Below are positions 1-9,321 of a DNA stretch of 64,000 bases, in pieces. Each line of letters starts with the position of its first letter. Positions within the stretch are counted from its first letter, which is position 1. This DNA is from Allobosea sp. OK403. GTDB lineage: Bacteria; Pseudomonadota; Alphaproteobacteria; Rhizobiales; Beijerinckiaceae. A program made the translations under genes and the position numbers. The stretch is from positions 930,001 through 994,000 of the forward strand of contig NZ_FOQV01000001.1 of assembly GCF_900113835.1 (NCBI RefSeq), read 5' to 3'. Below the pieces are notes generated by a model. It searched no databases. It was not told the origin of the DNA and saw nothing but the letters and a program-made list of their open reading frames with translations.

Positions 1-71
1 TCACGCTCGCGCTCAAGACGCTGCTGGAATGGCGTTACTCGGATTCCATCGCCGCCAGCCGCCGCCATTGA
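1..71 (+). CDS. cysW: Sulfate ABC transporter permease CysW, C-terminal end (partial)
   Basis: Only the last 22 codons are inside the window, read in the frame starting at base 3 and ending in TGA at 69-71. The residues visible ([13 protein letters not shown] and a short basic tail) match the usual end of CysW, the second inner-membrane permease of the sulfate/thiosulfate importer. The stop codon overlaps an ATG at 71, and the ATPase subunit cysA follows at once, which is the normal cysTWA order. The identification rests on this short tail plus context. Confidence 0.7.
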   Translation, partial: TLALKTLLEWRYSDSIAASRRH

Positions 72-85
72 TGAAGGACGCAAGC

Positions 86-1132
86 ATGTCGGTCGCAGTC
101 ACCATCGAATCGATCGAGAAACGCTTCGACGCATTTGCTGCCTTGCGCGGCGTCTCGCTCGACATCCAGCCTGCCGAGCTCGTCGCCCTGCTCGGCCCCT
201 CGGGCTCAGGCAAGACGACACTGCTGCGCTTGATCGCCGGCCTCGAACAGGCCGATCAGGGCCGCGTGCTGTTCGGCGAGACCGATATGCGCGACCTCTC
301 GCTGCGCGACCGGCGGATCGGCTTCGTCTTCCAGCACTACGCCCTGTTCCGGACCATGACGGTCGGAGAGAACGTCGCCTTCGGCCTGAAGTCGCGCCCG
401 CGGGCGCAGCGGCCGGAACCGGCGGAGATCAGAAAGCGCGTCGGCGACCTGCTCGAACTCGTACAACTGCCCGGCCTCGACAAGCGTTATCCGAGCCAGC
501 TCTCGGGCGGCCAGCGCCAGCGCGTGGCGCTGGCTCGCGCGCTGGCGATCGAGCCGCGCGTGCTGCTGCTCGATGAACCTTTCGGGGCGCTCGATGCCAA
601 GGTCCGCAAGGATCTGCGCGCCTGGCTGCGCGACCTGCACCGCCGCACCGGACACACCACCGTCTTCGTCACGCATGACCAGGAGGAGGCGCTGGAACTC
701 GCCGACCGGGTCGCGATCCTGAATGACGGCCGTATCGAGCAGGTCGGTTCGGCGGATGATGTCTATGATCATCCGGCGACGCCCTTTGTCTGCGAGTTCC
801 TCGGCGAGGTGAACAAGCTGCCGGTCAAGGTCGTCGGCAGCCAGGCCTTTTTCGGCGATCGGCCGGTTCTGGGCGGGTTGTCGCAGAACCAGGGCGGACA
901 GGCCGCGCTCTATGTCCGGCCCCAGCACCTGCGCATCGTCGACGATCTGCCGCTGGCGCTGCCCGGCGTCGTCGAGCATCTGCGCCGGAACGGCCCGCTG
1001 CGGCGCGCCGAGGTCGCGGTTCAGGGGCTGGCGAAGCGCCTCGACGTGGATCTGGCGAGCCAGGTCGCGCCGGCGATCGGCGAGCGCATCCGTTTGCGCA
1101 TCACACATGGCAGTCTGTTCGCGGCAGCCTGA
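86..1132 (+). CDS. cysA: Sulfate/thiosulfate ABC transporter ATP-binding protein CysA
   Basis: This is the ATPase subunit that powers sulfate/thiosulfate uptake for cysteine synthesis, acting on the cytoplasmic face of the CysTW permease. About 348 residues. Visible motifs are Walker [10 protein letters not shown] (about residues 37-45), signature LSGGQ (about 139), Walker B LLLDEP (about 161) and the H-loop in FVTHDQEEA (about 195). The last third is the TOBE-like regulatory region typical of CysA. I chose the ATG at 86 because AAGGA at 74-78 sits 7 bases upstream; an in-frame ATG at 71, overlapping the cysW stop, is the alternative. It is the last gene of the cys operon seen here. Confidence 0.93.
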   Translation: MSVAVTIESIEKRFDAFAALRGVSLDIQPAELVALLGPSGSGKTTLLRLIAGLEQADQGRVLFGETDMRDLSLRDRRIGFVFQHYALFRTMTVGENVAFGLKSRPRAQRPEPAEIRKRVGDLLELVQLPGLDKRYPSQLSGGQRQRVALARALAIEPRVLLLDEPFGALDAKVRKDLRAWLRDLHRRTGHTTVFVTHDQEEALELADRVAILNDGRIEQVGSADDVYDHPATPFVCEFLGEVNKLPVKVVGSQAFFGDRPVLGGLSQNQGGQAALYVRPQHLRIVDDLPLALPGVVEHLRRNGPLRRAEVAVQGLAKRLDVDLASQVAPAIGERIRLRITHGSLFAAA

Positions 1133-1197
1133 GCGGTCTCGCTTCGGCCTTCACCAGCCGCTAGCCTGGGTGCAAGTGATTTGCATAGGAGCGAACG

Positions 1198-1635
1198 ATG
1201 AAAGCGCGGGCGAAATGGGTCGAGGGCATGGCCTTCATGGGCGAGGCCGGCAGCGGCCACGCCGTGACGATGGACGGCGCTCCTGAATATGGCGGCCGCA
1301 ACATTGGCATCCGGCCGATGGAGATGCTGTTGATCGGGCTCGCCGGCTGCACCGGCTTCGATGTCGTGCAGATCCTGAAGAAGGGCCGCGAGAGCGTCAC
1401 CGGTTGCGAGGTCGAGGTCGAGGCGGAACGCGCCACGGAGGATCCCAAGGTCTTCACCAAGATCCACCTCGCCTACAAGATCACCGGGCGTGGGCTATCG
1501 CAGGCGAAGGCGGAACGGGCCGTCACATTGTCGAAGGAAAAATACTGTTCGGCTTCGATCATGCTCGGGGCGACCGCCGAGATGAGCTACACGCTCGATG
1601 TTGTCGACGAATTGCAGAAGGTGGCGGCCGAATGA
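1198..1635 (+). CDS. OsmC family protein (thiol peroxidase-like)
   Basis: 145 residues with the OsmC/Ohr fold layout and two conserved cysteines, one in LAGCTGFD (Cys51) and one in KEKYCSAS (Cys117). The family reduces organic hydroperoxides through such a Cys pair. This member lacks features that would separate the OsmC, Ohr and YhfA branches, so the substrate is not assigned. An AGGAG ribosome binding site lies just before the ATG. The stop codon overlaps the start of the downstream sulfurtransferase (ATGA), so the two are probably translated together, which suggests a shared sulfur or redox role (inference). Confidence 0.85.
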   Translation: MKARAKWVEGMAFMGEAGSGHAVTMDGAPEYGGRNIGIRPMEMLLIGLAGCTGFDVVQILKKGRESVTGCEVEVEAERATEDPKVFTKIHLAYKITGRGLSQAKAERAVTLSKEKYCSASIMLGATAEMSYTLDVVDELQKVAAE

Positions 1636-2501
1636 GCAAAACCCAATTCTCCGGACTGATCACGCCCGAGGCTCTCGAACAGCGCCTGGGCGACAGCAAT
1701 CTGGTCGTCGTCGACATCCGCTCCTCGGTCGATGGCGGCGGCAAGGCTGCTTATGAAGCGGGACATGTTCCCGGCGCCGTGCACAGCGACTATGCCGCCG
1801 ATGGCTGGCGCGCCAAGGTCGGCAATGCGCCCGGCATGCTGCCACCGCTTGAGCATCTGGCCGCGCTCGCGGGACGGCTCGGCATCAAGCCTCATGACGA
1901 CGTCGTCATCGTGCCGGCGGGCGTCAGCGCTACGGATTTTGCCGCCGCCGCGCGGATCTACTGGACACTGAAGTTGATCGGCCACGGCCAACAGGCCATT
2001 CTCGACGGTGGCTTCAAGGCTTGGAGCGTCGACCCGCAGCGCCCGATCGAAACCGGGCCATCCGCTCCGAAATCGACCGATCCCTACCCGATCGTGATGC
2101 AACAGCAATTGCGCAGCAACACCGACGCAACCCTCGTGGCTTCGCGCGGCAAGCTCGCGACCCTGGTCGATGCGCGTTCAACCAGCTATTTCGAGGGCCG
2201 CGAGAAAGCCGCCGAGGCGGCCCGCGCCGGGCATATCCCGGGGGCAGTCTCGCGCGACTATGCCGAGGCCTTCGACCCCGGGACAGGTGCTCTGAAGCCG
2301 ATCCGCGATCTATCCGCGCTGTTTGCCGGCGTGCCGAACGGGCCGGCGATCTCCTATTGCAACACCGGCCACACGGCAGCGCTGAACTGGTTCGTGATGT
2401 CCGAGGTGCTCGGCCGTGAGGAGGTCGCGCTCTATGATGGCTCGATGACCGACTGGACGCAGGATTCGGAGCGGCCGGTCTCGACGGAAGCCGCGGCATA
2501 A
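1632..2501 (+). CDS. sseA: Thiosulfate/3-mercaptopyruvate sulfurtransferase (two rhodanese domains)
   Basis: 289 residues in two tandem rhodanese modules. Each carries the VDIR/VDAR strand and a GHVPGAVH/GHIPGAVS motif (about residues 45 and 200). The C-terminal module holds the active-site loop SYCNTGHTAA with the catalytic Cys at about residue 243. The enzyme moves sulfane sulfur from thiosulfate or 3-mercaptopyruvate to an acceptor such as cyanide or a thiol. The CNTG loop does not decide between the two donor types, so the SseA name is a family-level call. The start ATG (1632) overlaps the OsmC stop as ATGA, and a hairpin terminator candidate follows about 35 bases downstream. Confidence 0.87.
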   Translation: MSKTQFSGLITPEALEQRLGDSNLVVVDIRSSVDGGGKAAYEAGHVPGAVHSDYAADGWRAKVGNAPGMLPPLEHLAALAGRLGIKPHDDVVIVPAGVSATDFAAAARIYWTLKLIGHGQQAILDGGFKAWSVDPQRPIETGPSAPKSTDPYPIVMQQQLRSNTDATLVASRGKLATLVDARSTSYFEGREKAAEAARAGHIPGAVSRDYAEAFDPGTGALKPIRDLSALFAGVPNGPAISYCNTGHTAALNWFVMSEVLGREEVALYDGSMTDWTQDSERPVSTEAAA

Positions 2502-2535
2502 GCTTCCAGATTTGCCAAACAGGCTGAAACGGTTC

Positions 2536-2577
2536 AAAGGAAGCGCCGTGCGCGAGCCATGCCGCGCCGCTTCCTTT
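2536..2577 (+). terminator. Hairpin terminator candidate after the sulfurtransferase gene
   Basis: Perfect 10-base inverted repeat: AAAGGAAGCG at 2536-2545 and CGCTTCCTTT at 2568-2577. The 22-base interior can itself pair as GCGCG/CGCGC. It begins 34 bases after the sulfurtransferase stop. The 3' arm ends in TTT but there is no long T run. Its presence argues against starting rimO at the in-frame ATG at 2559, which would lie inside the hairpin. Confidence 0.55.
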
Positions 2578-2600
2578 CAGAATTGTCGAGTCGCCTGCCG

Positions 2601-3920
<1,320 letters not shown>

Positions 3921-3926
3921 AAATCA

Positions 3927-4307
3927 TCACGGGTACTCGCAGAAATAGCGGATGACCTGGCTGCCCCGGCCGCGCGCCGCGAAGACTTCGCCGCCGGCGC
4001 AGGCATTGCCGGTATCCGCGACCTGCCGCACCGGCCGCTGACGCGGCGGCGGCGGTTCGTTGCAGACATGGGTGAGGCAGCCCGTACCGGCGCGACGCAG
4101 CTCGACCGCACGGGTCAGGCGAGCCCTGGCATGATCTTCGCGCAGCACCTGCAGGATCGAGGGATCGCCGCCACCTCCTCCATTGCCGCCATTGCTGCCG
4201 CCGCCATCACCGCCACGGCCTCCGCCGCCACCCTGCTGGGCCATGGCGACTGTCGAGATGGTGAGCGAAGCCAAGACGAGCCCCGCGAAACGAATGGTCC
4301 GGTTCAT
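3927..4307 (-). CDS. Small secreted Gly-rich hypothetical protein
   Basis: 126 residues. A clear Sec signal peptide (hydrophobic stretch, then AMA-QQ cleavage near residue 23) is followed by a Gly/Asn/Ser-rich linker (about residues 25-47). A small globular part follows with three Cys after the linker in GTGCLTHVCNE and NACAGGE, and one more near the C-terminus (RYFCEYP), consistent with two disulfides in the periplasm. A GGGAG ribosome binding site precedes the ATG at 4307. It converges with rimO, with stop codons 6 bases apart. I do not recognise a named family. Confidence 0.75.
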   Translation of the reverse strand: MNRTIRFAGLVLASLTISTVAMAQQGGGGGRGGDGGGSNGGNGGGGGDPSILQVLREDHARARLTRAVELRRAGTGCLTHVCNEPPPPRQRPVRQVADTGNACAGGEVFAARGRGSQVIRYFCEYP

Positions 4308-4418
4308 GACCTGTCTCCCGAATGAGGATCAGCATGTGCTGACCATCATTGGTCGCAGGCCGGGCCGGGCAGGTTCAAAGCCGGTTCGATTTTTCTCAAA
4401 CCGGCTCGGCCACTCGCC

Positions 4419-5393
4419 TCAGGGGATCAGGACAGTCGAGCCGGTGGTGCCGCGGCTTTCCAGGGCGCGATGCGCATTGGCTGCATCCTGCAGCGCGAAA
4501 GTCGCGTTGACCGGCACGGTGACGGCGCCCGACGCGACGGCACCGAACAGATTGGCCGCCATCTCGATCATGATCTCGCGCTTGGCGATATGGGTGAAGA
4601 GCGTCGGCCGGGTCACGTAAAGCGAGCCTTTCGGCCCGAGCAGGCCGAGATTGAAGGGCTCGACGGCGCCCGACGCATTGCCGAAGCTTGCCAGCACGCC
4701 GAAGGGGCTCAGGCAATCCAACGAGGGCAGGAAGGTGTCCTTGCCGACGCCGTCATAGACCACCGCGCAAAGCTTGCCACCAGTGATCTCCTTGACGCGG
4801 GCCGGGAAGTTCTCCTCGCGATACAGGATGGTGTGGTCGGCGCCATGCGCCTTGGCGAGCGCGGCCTTTTCCTTGGAACCGACAGTGCCTATCACGGTCG
4901 CACCCAGCGCCTTGCCCCACTGGCACAAGATCAGCCCGGTGCCGCCGGCCGCAGCATGGACGAGGATGGTGTCGCCCGGCTTCACCTTATAGGTGCGGTG
5001 GAGCAGATATTCCGCCGTCATGCCCTTCAGCATCATGCTGGCGGCGGCTTCATAGGTGACGGCGTCCGGCAGCGCCACGACCGAATTGACCGCGACGATG
5101 CGCTCCTCGGCATAGGAGCCCAGCGTCGCGACATAGGCGACGCGGTCGCCGACCTTGAACTCGGTGACATTGGGGCCGACCGCCAGAACTTCGCCCGCGC
5201 CCTCATTGCCGGGCACGAAGGGCAGTTGCGGGGCAGCGTAAAGGCCGGTGCGGAAATAGGTGTCGATGAAATTCAGGCCGATAGCGCGGTTCCGGACCAG
5301 CACCTCGCCCGGCCCCGGCGGAGGCAGCGTGATGTCGTCCCATTGCAGCACTTCGGGGCCGCCGACCTTGTGAACGCGGATGGCCTTGACCAT
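4419..5393 (-). CDS. NADPH:quinone oxidoreductase, zinc-independent MDR family
   Basis: 324 residues of the medium-chain dehydrogenase/reductase superfamily, quinone oxidoreductase (Qor) branch. The N-terminal GroES-like domain has the PGPGEVLVRNRAIGLNFIDTYFRTG signature split as LPPPGPGEV and GLNFIDTYFR. The nucleotide-binding domain carries AAAGGTGLI (about residues 150-158), the NADPH-binding glycine motif. The zinc-ligand pattern of alcohol dehydrogenases is missing, as expected for this branch. Members reduce quinones with NADPH in the cytoplasm. GGGAG lies just upstream of the ATG at 5393. The reading frame stays open to 5816, but the homologous part starts at MVKAIRVHKVGG. Confidence 0.9.
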   Translation of the reverse strand: MVKAIRVHKVGGPEVLQWDDITLPPPGPGEVLVRNRAIGLNFIDTYFRTGLYAAPQLPFVPGNEGAGEVLAVGPNVTEFKVGDRVAYVATLGSYAEERIVAVNSVVALPDAVTYEAAASMMLKGMTAEYLLHRTYKVKPGDTILVHAAAGGTGLILCQWGKALGATVIGTVGSKEKAALAKAHGADHTILYREENFPARVKEITGGKLCAVVYDGVGKDTFLPSLDCLSPFGVLASFGNASGAVEPFNLGLLGPKGSLYVTRPTLFTHIAKREIMIEMAANLFGAVASGAVTVPVNATFALQDAANAHRALESRGTTGSTVLIP

Positions 5394-5480
5394 GAATCCA
5401 ACTCCCTGACTCGAAGACGGGACCATAGGGACTTGCATCCGTACAGTGCAACGGCTGGACTGCGCGGAGGACCAGCGTGC

Positions 5481-5639
5481 AGCGCCGATTCGAGCGCAGC
5501 CGTGGCCTTGAAGGCGGTGATCGACAAGGCGAAGCATCATGGTGCGACCGTCGAGATCAGCGGCGCAACCCTGCCCGTGCGGCGCGTATTGCTGCATGAG
5601 GGCATCCGCGAGCCGCTCGTCGCCTTCCGCAACACCTGA
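5481..5639 (+). pseudogene. Possible remnant of a STAS domain (SulP-type anion transporter tail)
   Basis: A 52-codon fragment in the intergenic space upstream of the quinone oxidoreductase reads as SADSSAAVALKAVIDKAKHH and continues to a normal TGA at 5637. The helix-strand-helix pattern (ALKAVIDKA, then GATVEISGA, then VRRVLLHEGI) resembles the C-terminal half of STAS domains found at the end of SulP permeases. There is no start codon with a ribosome binding site, and the body of any such gene is missing. I read it as the surviving 3' end of a deleted gene. The family call is by eye only. Confidence 0.35.
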
Positions 5640-5681
5640 CCTGCGACGCAGCGGCCGATGGTCAAGCCCGTTCGCTTCGGC

Positions 5682-5741
5682 TAGAGCGTTTTCGAGCGAA
5701 GTGGACGCCGGTTCGCGTGAAGAAAACGCGTTAAAACAAAG
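5682..5741 (+). repeat. Dispersed palindromic repeat, module A, copy 1
   Basis: About 60 bases running from TAGAGCGTTTTCGAGCGAAG to GTTAAAACAAAG. Outer arms GCGTTTTC (5686-5693) and GAAAACGC (5722-5729) pair, as do inner arms GCGAA (5696-5700) and TTCGC (5712-5716). Related copies lie at 6981-7038, 40511-40569 (inverted) and, degenerate, 26123-26170 (inverted). Module B follows directly. Confidence 0.88.
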
Positions 5742-5743
5742 GG

Positions 5744-5786
5744 CTAGAGCAATTGAACGATCCAATCGGATCGGAAATTGCTCTAG
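5744..5786 (+). repeat. Companion hairpin, module B, copy 1
   Basis: Perfect 11-base inverted repeat CTAGAGCAATT (5744-5754) and AATTGCTCTAG (5776-5786), with a nested GATCC/GGATC stem around loop AATC. It ends 9 bases before the ATG of the UbiH-type hydroxylase, so it occupies the normal ribosome-binding region of that gene and could influence its translation. A matching module B lies at 40465-40505, again next to module A. Confidence 0.85.
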
Positions 5787-5795
5787 CGACAGAGC

Positions 5796-6971
5796 ATGAG
5801 TTCTTCTGAAGACCACGAGGTCGATATCGCGATCGTCGGCGCTGGGGCCGTCGGCCTCGCTGCGGCGCTTGCGCTGGCCAAGGACGGGCGGTGTATCACA
5901 GTGCTCGGCCCCCTCGCCGCGCCACGTGATGGACGGACCGTGGCCTTGCTCGACGGCTCCTGGCGGCTCCTCGCCGAGCTCGGGCTGACCGATGCGCTCA
6001 CCGGCAAGGCCGCTCCCCTCGAAACGATGCGGCTTGTCGACGACACGGGCAGCCTGTTCCGCCAGCCGCCGGTCGAATTCAGGGCCTCGGAGGCCGGGCT
6101 CGAGGCTTTCGGCTGGAATGTCGAGAACGCCGAGCTTGTGGCGGCGTTAGTGAGTGCAGCGCGCCAGCATGACGGCATCCGGCTGGTCGAAAGCCTGGTC
6201 TCGGCGATCGCGCCCGATCAGGATGGCGTGATGCTGTCCGGCGAGGGCTTTTCGCCGTTGCGCGCCCGCCTCGTCATCGGGGCCGATGGTCGCCTGTCCC
6301 GGGTGCGTGGCGCCGCCGGCATTGCCGCGCGCGACTGGCGCTATCCGCAGATCGCGCTGACGGCGATCCTCAACCATCGCCGCGACCATCAGGAGACCTC
6401 GACCGAGTTCCACACCCGCAAGGGCCCCTGCACGCTGGTGCCGCTGCCCGGCCGACGCTCATCGCTGGTCTGGATGGTGGACCCCGCGGAGGCAGAGGCG
6501 GTCGCCGCGCTGGACGATGCTGGCTTCGCCCGCCGGGTCGAGACGCAGACGCATTCGCTGCTCGGCGCGATGAGCCTCGCCGGCCCGCGCGGGCGCGTTC
6601 CGATGGGCGGGTTGTCCGTCGAGCGCTTCGCAGCCAGCCGCATGGCGCTGATCGGCGAGGCCGCGCATGTGTTTCCGCCGATCGGCGCACAGGGCCTCAA
6701 TCTCGGCCTGCGCGATGTGATGGCCTTGCGTGAGACGCTGCTCGGCTCGGACGATCCGGGCGACGATGTCGTGATGGCGGCCTATGATCGGGCGCGCCAG
6801 AGCGATGTGCGCCTGCGTACGGGGGCGGTCGACGCGCTGAACCGCACGCTGCTGACCGATCTGCTGCCGGCCGATCTATTGCGCGGCGCCGGGCTCCTGG
6901 CGCTGTCTCGGATCGGCCCGCTGCGCCGCTTCGTCATGCGGCAGGGGCTGGCGGGCGGAACTGCCCGCTGA
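5796..6971 (+). CDS. UbiH/UbiF/Coq6-family FAD-dependent hydroxylase
   Basis: 391 residues, a class A flavoprotein monooxygenase. The FAD Rossmann motif GAGAVG lies at residues 15-20. The middle DG motif appears as GADGRLSRVR (about 163). The FAD/ribityl motif GEAAHVFPPIGAQGLNLGLRD at about 285-305 is the ubiquinone-hydroxylase signature (GDAAHxxxPxxGQGxN type). Family members hydroxylate the ubiquinone ring at the membrane. Which ring position this enzyme attacks (UbiH, UbiF, UbiI, or the broader alphaproteobacterial UbiL) cannot be told from sequence alone. No good Shine-Dalgarno is visible because repeat module B ends just before the ATG. Confidence 0.85.
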   Translation: MSSSEDHEVDIAIVGAGAVGLAAALALAKDGRCITVLGPLAAPRDGRTVALLDGSWRLLAELGLTDALTGKAAPLETMRLVDDTGSLFRQPPVEFRASEAGLEAFGWNVENAELVAALVSAARQHDGIRLVESLVSAIAPDQDGVMLSGEGFSPLRARLVIGADGRLSRVRGAAGIAARDWRYPQIALTAILNHRRDHQETSTEFHTRKGPCTLVPLPGRRSSLVWMVDPAEAEAVAALDDAGFARRVETQTHSLLGAMSLAGPRGRVPMGGLSVERFAASRMALIGEAAHVFPPIGAQGLNLGLRDVMALRETLLGSDDPGDDVVMAAYDRARQSDVRLRTGAVDALNRTLLTDLLPADLLRGAGLLALSRIGPLRRFVMRQGLAGGTAR

Positions 6972-6980
6972 ATCGCTCAG

Positions 6981-7038
6981 GAGCGCTTTCGAGCGAAGCG
7001 GATACCGGTTCGCGTGAAGAAAGCGCGTTAAAACAAAG
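6981..7038 (+). repeat. Dispersed palindromic repeat, module A, copy 2
   Basis: Same module as at 5682-5741, starting GAGCGCTTTCGAGCGAAGCG and ending GTTAAAACAAAG. The outer arms are GCGCTTTC (6983-6990) and GAAAGCGC (7019-7026): a T-to-C change in one arm is matched by an A-to-G change in the other. No module B follows. It lies between the convergent hydroxylase and CoA-transferase genes, 9 bases after the hydroxylase stop. Confidence 0.88.
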
Positions 7039-7040
7039 AT

Positions 7041-8168
7041 CTACCTTGCGCCGGGCTTGAGCAGTTCGTCGGTATCCACGCCGCTGGCAGCAACCTTGCG
7101 CAAGGGTTGCGCCTGATCGCGAAAGACCGGCGCGAGCGGCAGCGGCGTCGACACGAGGCGCCGCCCGCCCGGCTCCTCGGCCTGCGCGTCGAGCAAACCG
7201 CGCGCGGTCAGGTGCGGGTCCGCGGCGGCTTCCTCCAATGTCCGCACCATCGTGCAGCAACAATCGAGCGGCTCCAGCAGATCGCGCCAATGCGCTGCGG
7301 GAGCAGATGCGATGATCGCTTCGATGGCAGCTTTCGTGGCGGCCGGATCGGTGCCGTCGTCGCGCAAGCGCTCTTCAAGAGCGATCGCCTCGCAGAAGCC
7401 GTCCCAGAATTTCGGCTCCAGAGCGCCAACTGCGAGGAACCAGCCGTCCTGAGTGGCATAGAGCCCGTAGCGCGGGCTTGCCCCGGTCAAGAGGCCCTCC
7501 CCACCGGCGGGATAGCGTCCGGCCGCCTGGCCCTGCGCCATGCCGTACCAGGCGAAGGCCGGCATCGCGTCCGACATGGCGATGTCGAGATGGCAGCCCT
7601 CGCCGCTGCGCTCGCGCTGGCGTAGGGCGAGCAGGATGTTGAGCACGGCCGGCATCGTGCCGCCGCCGATATCGGCGACGAGCGCGGGCGGTAGTGGCGC
7701 GGGCGCGCCGCGCTTCAGCGACTGGCCGAGCAGGCCGCCGATAGCCTGGTAATTGATGTCGTGGCCGGCTTCCTGCGCGCGCGGGCCGGTCTGGCCGAAA
7801 CCGCTGATCGAGCAATAGATCAGGCGCGGATTGATGGCCTTCAACGCCTCGAAGCCGAAACCGAGCCGTTCCATCACGCCAGGCCGGAACTGCTCGATCA
7901 GGATATCGGCCCGCGCGATCAGCGGCGTCAGGCGAGCCAGGGAGTCCGCTGCCTTGAGATCGATCTCGAGGCTCGCCTTGCCGCGGTTGAGCACGGCGAA
8001 GGGCGCAGAGGTCTCACCGAAGCGTGGCGGAAAGCGGCGCATGTCCTCGCCGCCCGGGCGCTCGATCTTGATCACCTGCGCGCCGGCCTCGGACAGGAAC
8101 AGGCTCGCCAGCGGTCCCGGCAGCAGCGTCGAGAAGTCCAGAACCAGCAGGTCGTCCAGCGGCAGCAT
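7041..8168 (-). CDS. CaiB/BaiF-family CoA-transferase
   Basis: 375 residues of the class III CoA-transferase / alpha-methylacyl-CoA racemase family. The start MLPLDDLLVLDFSTLLPGPL, the KIERPGGED loop and the NRGKASLEIDLK segment are family hallmarks. The catalytic aspartate sits in AGHDINYQA (Asp137), which carries the acyl group during transfer. It could be a transferase or a racemase; the acyl substrate is not visible. It lies 36 bases downstream of an AEC transporter on the same strand, and divergent from a malyl-CoA-lyase-like gene, suggesting activation of a short organic acid to its CoA ester (inference). Confidence 0.88.
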   Translation of the reverse strand: MLPLDDLLVLDFSTLLPGPLASLFLSEAGAQVIKIERPGGEDMRRFPPRFGETSAPFAVLNRGKASLEIDLKAADSLARLTPLIARADILIEQFRPGVMERLGFGFEALKAINPRLIYCSISGFGQTGPRAQEAGHDINYQAIGGLLGQSLKRGAPAPLPPALVADIGGGTMPAVLNILLALRQRERSGEGCHLDIAMSDAMPAFAWYGMAQGQAAGRYPAGGEGLLTGASPRYGLYATQDGWFLAVGALEPKFWDGFCEAIALEERLRDDGTDPAATKAAIEAIIASAPAAHWRDLLEPLDCCCTMVRTLEEAAADPHLTARGLLDAQAEEPGGRRLVSTPLPLAPVFRDQAQPLRKVAASGVDTDELLKPGAR

Positions 8169-8204
8169 CGGGCGCCTCGCTTCGGCGCCGGCTTGGCCAC
8201 GCGC

Positions 8205-9176
8205 TCAGGGGAACAGGTCGGCGACCATCCTGCCCGTCTTCACCAGCCACAGGAAGCCCGTCAACGTGCCCATCGACACGATGGTGCCGACCAGGATGCA
8301 GGCCGAGGCGCGCTCGACACCGACCTTGTACTGCGTCGAGATCACGAAGATGTTCAGCGCCGGCGGCAGCGCAGCCATGATGATGGCGGTGAAGATCCAC
8401 TGGTCGGGCACATCGGCGATGGCCGAGAGCAGCACCCAGACCAGCAGCGGATGCAGCACGAGCTTGACCAGCACCAGCAGCGGCACCTCGCCGGGCATCG
8501 CCTTCATCGGCCGCAGCGCCACCGTGACGCCGAGCAGGAAAAGCGCGCAAGGCGCGGCGGCCTGCGAGAGCCAAAGTGTCATCTTGTCGATCGCCGTCGG
8601 CAATTCGAGATGGGTGAAGGCCGCAATCACTCCCGCTGCGGTGGCGAGGTTGAAGGGGTGGGTCAGGACCTTCCAGACGATCTCGCCGGCGGTCGCGAGC
8701 AGGCTCTTCTTCTCGACACCGGCGATCGCCATCAGGAAAGGGACCAGCGAAAACAAAAGGATGCTGTCGAAGACAAAGACCAGCACCAGCGGCGCGCTCG
8801 AGGCAGGTCCGAGCGCGGCCAGGATCAGCGGCGGGCCCATATAGCCGATATTCGAATAGGAGCCGGCCACTCCCTGCATCACCGACTGGGGGATGTCGCG
8901 GCGGGTGAATTTCATCCCGATCGCGAAAGACAGGGCAAACGCGCAGAAGGTCGACAGCGTCGTAGCGATGACGAAGCGCCAATTGCTGAGCTCGCTCAGC
9001 GGCTTGTCGGCGATCAGCCGGTAGAACAGCGGCGGCAGCGCGACATAGATCAGGAAGAACTGCAGCCAGGCGAGCCCCGCCTCCGGCAATCGCTTGTAAC
9101 GCCCGATGACGAAGCCGAGCAGGATCAACCCGAAAAAGGGCGCGACGAGATTGAAGATACCGGCGAGATCAGCCAT
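8205..9176 (-). CDS. AEC-family transporter (auxin efflux carrier / malonate-type permease)
   Basis: 323 residues, almost entirely hydrophobic with about ten membrane segments in two inverted five-helix halves. Typical AEC features are the opening FNLVAPFFGLILLGFVIGR, the SYSNIGYMGPPL crossover motif (about residues 125-136) and the second-half ALPPALNIFVISTQYKV motif near residue 275. Bacterial members carry organic acids such as malate, malonate and lactate across the inner membrane. It is the first gene of a two-gene minus-strand operon with the CaiB-type CoA-transferase and shares its promoter region with the lyase gene at 9462. Confidence 0.88.
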   Translation of the reverse strand: MADLAGIFNLVAPFFGLILLGFVIGRYKRLPEAGLAWLQFFLIYVALPPLFYRLIADKPLSELSNWRFVIATTLSTFCAFALSFAIGMKFTRRDIPQSVMQGVAGSYSNIGYMGPPLILAALGPASSAPLVLVFVFDSILLFSLVPFLMAIAGVEKKSLLATAGEIVWKVLTHPFNLATAAGVIAAFTHLELPTAIDKMTLWLSQAAAPCALFLLGVTVALRPMKAMPGEVPLLVLVKLVLHPLLVWVLLSAIADVPDQWIFTAIIMAALPPALNIFVISTQYKVGVERASACILVGTIVSMGTLTGFLWLVKTGRMVADLFP

Positions 9177-9321
9177 GCGGATGAAAGCTACCTGAGACGG
9201 GCACGACGGCCCGTACTTGGCCGAACTGACGGCGTTCCCTGCCGTTTAGTCGCTTCGTGCAAGTGAGCAAGCGCGTTTGCGCCGTGCCGGCAGTCAACCA
9301 CCGCCGAGCAAGGGTATTGTT

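Noticed and set aside
7761..9266. 501-codon frame across the CoA-transferase and AEC genes
   Set aside because: Runs through two genes and their gap on the opposite strand and is full of Gln/Arg/His, typical of reversed GC-rich codons.
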